A program made the position numbers and the translations under genes. Shown here in pieces: positions 47,400 to 52,347 of a DNA stretch of 52,347 nucleotides. A model generated the notes under the pieces. The model was not told the origin of the DNA and did not search any database. It saw nothing but the letters and a program-made list of their open reading frames with translations. This DNA comes from an uncultured Granulosicoccaceae bacterium (GTDB taxonomy: Bacteria > Pseudomonadota > Gammaproteobacteria > Granulosicoccales > Granulosicoccaceae). The stretch lies in NCBI GenBank assembly GCA_937922945.1, contig CAKZUP010000109.1:1-52347 (forward strand). The letters run 5' to 3'. Each line of letters starts with the position of its first letter. Positions within the stretch are counted from its first letter, which is position 1.

Positions 47400-48161
47400 C
47401 TAGCCCAGCGAGCTGCTGGCTTCCCGGTACTTTCCAGGCGCTAAGCCATTGATTGCATGGGCTCCTATGTGGGTGCGAATGAGGCGCAGCGTGGGATAGC
47501 CCACGGCCGCCGTCATACGCCGAACCTGACGATTGCGTCCTTCGGTTATGGTGAGCTTGAGCCAGCTGGTCGGAATATCCTTTCGAAAACGAATTGGCGG
47601 GTTGCGCGGCCACAGCCAATCGGGCTCATCGATGCGTGTGGCTTCAGCCGGTGCAGTCATGCCGTCGTTCAGCTTCACACCTTCGCACAGCTGCTTAATC
47701 GCTTTGCCTGATAAGTCGCCTTCCAGTTGCACAAGATAGGTTTTGGGTAATTTGAAGTTGGGGTGACTTATCCGGTGTTGCAGCATGCCGTTATTGGTCA
47801 GTAGTAATAGCCCCTCGCTGTCCCGATCGAGTCTGCCAGCTGCATACAGTTCTGGTATGTCGATATAGTTTGCCAACGTGTCGCGATTTTCCTGATCAGT
47901 AAACTGGCACAGCACCTGAAACGGTTTATTGAACAGCAACACCAGCGTGGGTTTGTCATCTGTTTGTTCCACCTCACCGTTTGCTCCGGCGCCGGGTATG
48001 CTGTGTTTTTTTGTAGATGCTGTTCGGCTTTGCTTCACTGCACTGTGTTTTGAGCGCGTTTGTTTACCCAGCTTTTTATTGTTTTTGGTCTGAGCGCCAC
48101 CGCCTCGCCGACTGTTTTTTTTGGTTCGACTTTGCTGACGAGAAGGTGTTTTCCGGCTCAT
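47400..48161 (-). CDS. rluE: RluE-like rRNA large subunit pseudouridine synthase
   Basis: This 253-residue enzyme of the RsuA/RluE group starts at ATG 48161 (SD CGGAG). It has the catalytic block GRLDRDSEGLLLLTN with its aspartate and the closing LTITEGRNRQVRRMTAAVG. There is no S4 domain. Instead a Lys/Arg-rich lead of about 70 residues, rich in Gln and Ser, precedes the fold, long for RluE (217 residues in Escherichia coli). It lies 15 bases after the nuclease gene, probably in one transcript. Confidence 0.92.
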   Translation of the reverse strand: MSRKTPSRQQSRTKKNSRRGGGAQTKNNKKLGKQTRSKHSAVKQSRTASTKKHSIPGAGANGEVEQTDDKPTLVLLFNKPFQVLCQFTDQENRDTLANYIDIPELYAAGRLDRDSEGLLLLTNNGMLQHRISHPNFKLPKTYLVQLEGDLSGKAIKQLCEGVKLNDGMTAPAEATRIDEPDWLWPRNPPIRFRKDIPTSWLKLTITEGRNRQVRRMTAAVGYPTLRLIRTHIGAHAINGLAPGKYREASSSLG

Positions 48162-48176
48162 GATAATACTCCGCAA

Positions 48177-49064
48177 CTATGCTTGTGCCACGACGCGTTC
48201 GGCCAGGCGGTAGGCTCTTTGTTCACTAACACCTGCGTTCATTAATCGTTTTGCCATAGTGGTGCTTGTCAGACTATTGCGCTGGAGTTTGGCCAATGCG
48301 CGAGGTAATGATGTGTCATCAATCAGGCCGGTTAGTCTGCGCGCCAGGCGTACCGTGTCTGCATATTCTGCAACCAGAACGGCGACACGAGGTGCACCCC
48401 TGAAGGCCATTTTGGCAATCGCCTCATGGTTTTGTAACACCCCGTCGAGCGTTTCCCATTTTTTTAACAAGCGCGCAGCGGTTGTGGCGCCCACCCCTGG
48501 AATACCGGGAATGTTGTCTGACTTATCTCCGCACAGTGCCAGCATGTCGGCCATTTGTTCCGGCAGCACTTTGAATTTTTTACTCAACTGCTGGTAGTTC
48601 CATTGTTGCTTTTTCGCCAGATTCCAATAGAGATCATCTCTACCGACAAACTGCGCAAGGTCTTTATCTGCACTGACAATCGTGTGAGGTACGCCGGCGC
48701 GTTGAGCAATACCAGCAAACTGCCCGATAATGTCATCCGCTTCAACTTGTTTGCTGGCAAACACCGGTACACCCATTGCGCTGGCGACTTCCATGCAGCG
48801 ATCAAACTGGATTTTCAGCTCTGGCGGTGCCGGTTCGCGGTTGGCTTTGTAGTCCGGGTAAATCGTGTAGCGTGTGCCTGTTTTCGAGCTTTTATCAAAG
48901 GCGCACGCAATGTAATCTGGTTTTTTTTCGTTAAGAATATAAGCCAGCGTATCAGTAAACCCATGAACGGCATTGGCTTGTTCACCGTACGAGTTGGTGA
49001 TGGATGCGGGTAAGGTTTGCCAGGCGCGAAAAATATAAATACTGGAATCGATCAGATAAAGCAT
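48177..49064 (-). CDS. 5'-3' exonuclease, Xni/PolA-N-terminal type
   Basis: This 295-residue FEN-type nuclease starts MLYLIDSSIYIFRAW and has the metal-site carboxylates in CAFD, VEADDIIGQF and VSADKDLAQF. The YKANR helical arch follows, then GDKSDNIPGIPGVGATTA, a helix-hairpin-helix. It resembles the stand-alone Xni proteins rather than a PolA fragment. Its ATG overlaps the preceding stop by one base (TAATG). Confidence 0.93.
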   Translation of the reverse strand: MLYLIDSSIYIFRAWQTLPASITNSYGEQANAVHGFTDTLAYILNEKKPDYIACAFDKSSKTGTRYTIYPDYKANREPAPPELKIQFDRCMEVASAMGVPVFASKQVEADDIIGQFAGIAQRAGVPHTIVSADKDLAQFVGRDDLYWNLAKKQQWNYQQLSKKFKVLPEQMADMLALCGDKSDNIPGIPGVGATTAARLLKKWETLDGVLQNHEAIAKMAFRGAPRVAVLVAEYADTVRLARRLTGLIDDTSLPRALAKLQRNSLTSTTMAKRLMNAGVSEQRAYRLAERVVAQA

Positions 49065-49852
49065 TATTCGCGATCCAGCTCACGTAAGTTGCTTTCATGC
49101 TGAAGCCATAGCAAGGCTTTCTTGTTGCGGTTGTTCAGCCAACCGCGCACTTCTATGGTTTTGTTTTGCAGTCGGGCAGGTTGTAGTTGCGCGGCAAGCT
49201 TTGGGCGTATCAGCAGCCTGAGGTTTCCATCCAGATACACTTCCGTGTAGCGCTTGTGTTTATTGATCTTACTAACTCGACCGCTGACAAGCCAGAAGCC
49301 ACGTTCGGCTCCTGATAAGTCGCTCGCGCGTTTGTGATATTGCCTCAGATTATTCCATTGCCCGGTATCGGCGCGCTCAGCAACACGCTCCGCTTCAGCG
49401 AACTCTCTGGCACAACGCGTGTTGGGTGCGACGGCGCTCTGCAGTGCCATACCCTGTTGTAACAGGGCCGTTGCCACCGCAAGACCATCACGCTGGCGCA
49501 CCACATGCGCCAGAACCCGGCCGTGGCGATCGTGCGACTCATCGCCAATATACAAATTCACCACTTCACCGGCAGGCAGCAGGGAGCTCAGCACGTCGGT
49601 GGCGGTTTGGGCTGCTGCGCGCAGTTGCTTGTTGCGTGCGTTCAGTTCGGCGGTATTGATGCCAATGAGTCGTACTCTTCGCTGGTCGCTGAGCACAAGC
49701 GTATCGCCATCGGACACCCGCTCGATGCGGGCTTGCTCGACGCGTAATTGATCGAAGCAGGCAGATTGCGCTGAATCGCTGGCAGCCGCGGAGTTGATCG
49801 CTAAGATACTGAAAATAAACGCTATTAATGCGAGGGTGCAAGGATGTGCCAT
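49064..49852 (-). CDS. Thermonuclease-like (SNase fold) secreted protein
   Basis: From ATG 49852 (262 residues) the protein has a signal peptide ending near AAAS. The frame is open to 50005, but that region carries the rpmE terminator. An SNase-like domain follows: VSDGDTLVL, RLIGINTAEL, GDESHDRHGRVLAHV. The arginine and the acidic pair that line the active site are present. The C-terminal 95 residues (GRVSKINKHKRYTEVYLD...) form an extra OB-like beta domain. It could be a secreted or periplasmic nuclease. Confidence 0.85.
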   Translation of the reverse strand: MAHPCTLALIAFIFSILAINSAAASDSAQSACFDQLRVEQARIERVSDGDTLVLSDQRRVRLIGINTAELNARNKQLRAAAQTATDVLSSLLPAGEVVNLYIGDESHDRHGRVLAHVVRQRDGLAVATALLQQGMALQSAVAPNTRCAREFAEAERVAERADTGQWNNLRQYHKRASDLSGAERGFWLVSGRVSKINKHKRYTEVYLDGNLRLLIRPKLAAQLQPARLQNKTIEVRGWLNNRNKKALLWLQHESNLRELDRE

Positions 49853-49891
49853 GTGGAAGGCTCGGAACAGTATGCCGATGCATCGGGCACG

Positions 49892-49920
49892 AAAAAGGGC
49901 GCTGAGTGTTTCGCGCCCTT
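49892..49920 (-). terminator. Rho-independent terminator of rpmE
   Basis: AAGGGCGC and GCGCCCTT form an 8-bp stem. On the minus strand it is followed by TTTTTC. It lies about 50 bases past rpmE. Confidence 0.85.
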
Positions 49921-49970
49921 GTCGAGACAGCAGGTCAGCACCAACGATAGGCACTGACCGGGGGTTCGGT

Positions 49971-50174
49971 CTACTTCGCGCCGTAACGGCGGCGGAATTT
50001 ATCAACCTGACCAGCAGTATCGAGTACCTTCTGCTTACCTGTATAGAACGGGTGGCAGTTTGAGCACACTTCGACGTTAAGGTCTTTACCAGCGGTTGAG
50101 CCGGTGTTGAACTTATTGCCGCAACTGCAGGTTACGTTGATCTGGTCGTACGCAGGATGGATTTCCGGCTTCAT
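49971..50174 (-). CDS. rpmE: 50S ribosomal protein bL31 (zinc-binding type)
   Basis: From the ATG at 50174 the protein has 67 residues and starts [20 protein letters not shown]. The open frame goes up to 50237, but bL31 proteins start here. Cysteines at 16, 18, 37 and 40 are the zinc ligands, so this is the zinc-containing C+ paralogue. A terminator follows, so it is transcribed alone. Confidence 0.98.
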   Translation of the reverse strand: MKPEIHPAYDQINVTCSCGNKFNTGSTAGKDLNVEVCSNCHPFYTGKQKVLDTAGQVDKFRRRYGAK

Positions 50175-50311
50175 TTCTCTGGCTCCAATCAAGCAAAAGC
50201 GGACAGGGATACTATGTCTGAATTGCACAAATTGCAAGCGTTTTGGTCAAGTTAGCGCAGAAAAAGCCGCTTTCATGGATGGAACAAGTGGTTTTACCCA
50301 GGAGGGTGCTC

Positions 50312-50800
50312 GTGTTAACAAAAATGATATTCAAATTGCTGTTTAAAGCGTTGGTTCCCATTGTCGCCATGGTCGGGCTTATGTCGTATGGCATGTACAT
50401 GAAAGGCGGCGACCCGGCAGGCATGTTCAAGAAGGTCTTGGGCGACTCAATTCAAAGCGCTAAATCGTCCGTTCAGGGCGCTGGTGACTCCTTAAAATCG
50501 GCCTCTCCTGTGGCAATGCCGAGCAGCAAAACCACCGTTTATCAGTGGGTTGATGAGAACGGTGTCACACAGTTCGGCTCATCGCCGCCAGAGGGCATTG
50601 TTTCCACAGCGAAGACCTTCAACAACAATGCAAATCTAATGGCTGCTACGCCCAAGCCGCAGCCAAAACAGGCAGCGCCGCAGAACATTCCTGGCTTGGA
50701 TGGAGAGCCTATGCCGGGCGTTGCAGGCATGAATTTGCCAGTTGCTATGGACCCTGAAGATTTGTCCAAGTATCTGCAAACTATGCAACGGCAGGAGTAG
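50312..50800 (+). CDS. DUF4124 domain membrane-anchored protein
   Basis: GTG 50312 has a perfect SD (GGAGG, 50301-50305) six bases upstream, and the frame gives 162 residues. Residues 1-28 include a membrane helix (FKLLFKALVPIVAMVGLMSYGMYM). Residues about 72-100 are a DUF4124 motif (VYQWVDENGVTQFGSSPP), a short beta-hairpin repeat found in many periplasmic proteins. The rest is Pro/Gln/Ala-rich and probably disordered. The function is not known. It is convergent with hemW, with only 8 bases between stops, and divergent from rpmE. Confidence 0.82.
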   Translation: MLTKMIFKLLFKALVPIVAMVGLMSYGMYMKGGDPAGMFKKVLGDSIQSAKSSVQGAGDSLKSASPVAMPSSKTTVYQWVDENGVTQFGSSPPEGIVSTAKTFNNNANLMAATPKPQPKQAAPQNIPGLDGEPMPGVAGMNLPVAMDPEDLSKYLQTMQRQE

Positions 50801-50808
50801 TGGGGCGA

Positions 50809-52020
50809 CTACTCGGGTTTTAGCGGGAACACCGGATATCGTACGCTGAGTTCGTTATCCGGCATAAACAATTCGAGTAAGTCGTTCAGGAAGTTAAAGC
50901 CCTTTGTCGTGGGTTTTAATCGAAGTTCAACTTGTTCCAGTAAACCTTGCTCGGTTGCTTTATCGATAGCGCCCTGCCAACGGCTCAGCGACACACCGGT
51001 ATGTTGCTCAAACAGTGGAATCGGAAAGCCTTCATTGAGCCGTAGCGCGTTCATCATAAATTCAATGGCAGTATCAGCATCACTAATGCTCGACTCTCCA
51101 CCGATAACATCCAGCGGCGTAGCATGAGCGCCGGATAAATACCGAGTGGGGTGTTTGTGTTTCCAGCGGCGCACAATCTGTGCATCGTTAGCGAAGCTGA
51201 TCTTGCTGTGTGCACCCGCGCCTATACCCAAGTAGTCGCCGAACAACCAGTAGTTGTTGTTGTGTTTACACCGTTTGCCCGGTTGTGCGTAGGCTGAAAT
51301 TTCATAGCGCGCATAGCCATGTTGTTCCAGCAACGTTATGCCGTTGTTGTGCATGGTCCAACGGTCATCATCAACTGGTAACACCGGTGGGTGCTTGGCA
51401 AACAAGGTGTTGGGTTCCAGCGTGAGTTCATAGTAGGAGATGTGTGTCGGTTGTAAATCAATCGCCGTTTGAACATCGTGTTGGGCTTGCTCCAATGTTT
51501 GATCGGGTAAGCCGAACATCAAGTCGATATTGATATCGTCAAAGCCTGCGGTTTTAGCAATATCAACAGCGCGCATGGCTTCATCGGCTGCGTGTATCCG
51601 CCCCAGCGTTTTTAAATGCTGGTCGTTAAAACTTTGTACGCCAATCGATAACCGGTTTATACCAAGCTTTCGAAAATCGTGAAACTTTTCCTGCTCAAAC
51701 GTGCCGGGATTGGCCTCCATGGTTATTTCAGCAACGGGGGGTAGTGCGGTTAGTGCTCTTATACCGCTAAAAAGCGTGTTCAACGCATTCGCACTGAATA
51801 AGCTTGGCGTGCCGCCACCGATAAAAACCGAGCTAATGGTTCTACCCCAAACGCGCGGCATCTCTTCGGCCAGATCATTTAACAACGCATCAACGTAGTC
51901 GTTTTCAGGTAGCGTGTCTTTTTGTTCATGGGAATTAAAATCGCAGTAAGGGCATTTGCGAACACACCATGGAATATGTATGTAAAGCGATAACGGTGGC
52001 AGTTCGGTGAGGTTGCGCAC
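50809..52020 (-). CDS. hemW: HemW-like radical SAM protein
   Basis: This 403-residue radical SAM protein has the cluster motif CVRKCPYCDF (C19, C23, C26), then VFIGGGTPSLFS, GVQSFNDQHL, INIDLMFGLP and a C-terminal HemW-type wing. HemW is a heme chaperone or transfer protein and is not a coproporphyrinogen oxidase, although it resembles HemN. The start is GTG 52020, ten bases after the rdgB stop; rdgB-hemW is a common order in gammaproteobacteria. Confidence 0.94.
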   Translation of the reverse strand: MRNLTELPPLSLYIHIPWCVRKCPYCDFNSHEQKDTLPENDYVDALLNDLAEEMPRVWGRTISSVFIGGGTPSLFSANALNTLFSGIRALTALPPVAEITMEANPGTFEQEKFHDFRKLGINRLSIGVQSFNDQHLKTLGRIHAADEAMRAVDIAKTAGFDDINIDLMFGLPDQTLEQAQHDVQTAIDLQPTHISYYELTLEPNTLFAKHPPVLPVDDDRWTMHNNGITLLEQHGYARYEISAYAQPGKRCKHNNNYWLFGDYLGIGAGAHSKISFANDAQIVRRWKHKHPTRYLSGAHATPLDVIGGESSISDADTAIEFMMNALRLNEGFPIPLFEQHTGVSLSRWQGAIDKATEQGLLEQVELRLKPTTKGFNFLNDLLELFMPDNELSVRYPVFPLKPE

Positions 52021-52030
52021 GAATACTTAA

Positions 52031-52347
52031 CTATGTTTGCGCGTTTTCTGCTGACGATATAGTAGAAAAATGCTCGGTGAGCACGCTGATCATTTTGCTC
52101 ACTGCCTGACCACGATGGCTTAAGCGGTTTTTCTCTTCCTTGTTTAGCAACGATACGGCCTGTTGAGTATCGAGGCTGCAAAATACCGGGTCGTAGCCAA
52201 AGCCTTCGCCCATAACCGGGCTGTGCAGGATGCGCCCTTCCCAAACCCCTTGAGTGATAAACGGTGATGGATCGTTTTCATGTTTTAAAAACACCATGAC
52301 GCTACGAAATCGTGCGGTTCGAGCTTCATCTTCAACGCCTTCCAACT
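52031..52347 (-). CDS. rdgB: dITP/XTP pyrophosphatase RdgB (partial)
   Basis: Only the C-terminal part is in the window, with the 5' part beyond the right edge. It has the HAM1/RdgB blocks RTARFRSVMVFL, DPSPFITQGVWEGRI, GFGYDPVF and the closing KNRLSHRGQAV. The enzyme removes non-canonical purine triphosphates. It is followed at once by hemW. Confidence 0.95.
   Translation of the reverse strand, partial: LEGVEDEARTARFRSVMVFLKHENDPSPFITQGVWEGRILHSPVMGEGFGYDPVFCSLDTQQAVSLLNKEEKNRLSHRGQAVSKMISVLTEHFSTISSAENAQT

Overview
The window reads as a chromosomal segment of a gammaproteobacterium, probably an aerobic, marine-type, free-living species. The evidence is the gene orders. One block has murJ-ribF-ileS-lspA-ispH with rpsT divergent. 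Another has ispB divergent from rplU-rpmA, followed by obgE-proB. A complete rnfABCDGE set follows metG. IspB, RppH and HemW are all of the gammaproteobacterial type. The genus cannot be fixed from the sequence alone. No tRNA, rRNA, CRISPR array or intact insertion sequence was seen.

Layout. 1-6.7 kb: a GlxA/FtrA-type regulator convergent with a DadA-like oxidase, a secreted L,D-transpeptidase, a modular secreted peptidoglycan-binding protein, and a glutaredoxin-MauE membrane fusion behind a MerR-style promoter. 6.8-14.3 kb (minus strand): metG-rnfA-B-C-D-G-E-DUF1841, tightly packed with start/stop overlaps. This is an ion-pumping ferredoxin:NAD oxidoreductase operon. 14.5-16.8 kb (plus): apbC/mrp, dcd and rppH, then a 13-bp tandem repeat. 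17-21.6 kb: a TlpA-like lipoprotein, a small outer-membrane barrel, an Ig-like surface lipoprotein and an HDOD signalling protein. 21.7-28.8 kb (minus): the murJ-ribF-ileS-lspA-ispH block, without fkpB. 28.9-31.2 kb: rpsT and an SLC13/TrkA-C transporter.

31.4-40.5 kb is the accessory part. It holds a compact RHS-type (DUF6531) protein ending in a YwqJ-like deaminase toxin domain, next to a SMI1/KNR4 (SUKH) immunity-type gene. A translationally coupled pair follows: a DUF1800-like lipoprotein and a Tat-exported DUF1501 protein. Then come a higBA-type toxin-antitoxin module with a palindromic operator, a beta-propeller lipoprotein, a decayed IS6-family transposase and a DUF3626 gene. 40.5-45.4 kb returns to the core set (proB, obgE, rpmA, rplU, ispB). 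45.4-52.3 kb holds a secreted reprolysin-like metalloprotease, an RluE-like pseudouridine synthase, an Xni-like nuclease, a thermonuclease-like protein, rpmE, a DUF4124 protein, hemW and the 3' part of rdgB.

The most interesting points are the deaminase toxin that lacks the usual RHS core, the DUF1800-like/DUF1501 export pair, the Cys/Trp-periodic envelope protein, and the double palindrome with 19-bp promoter spacer ahead of the glutaredoxin-MauE gene.
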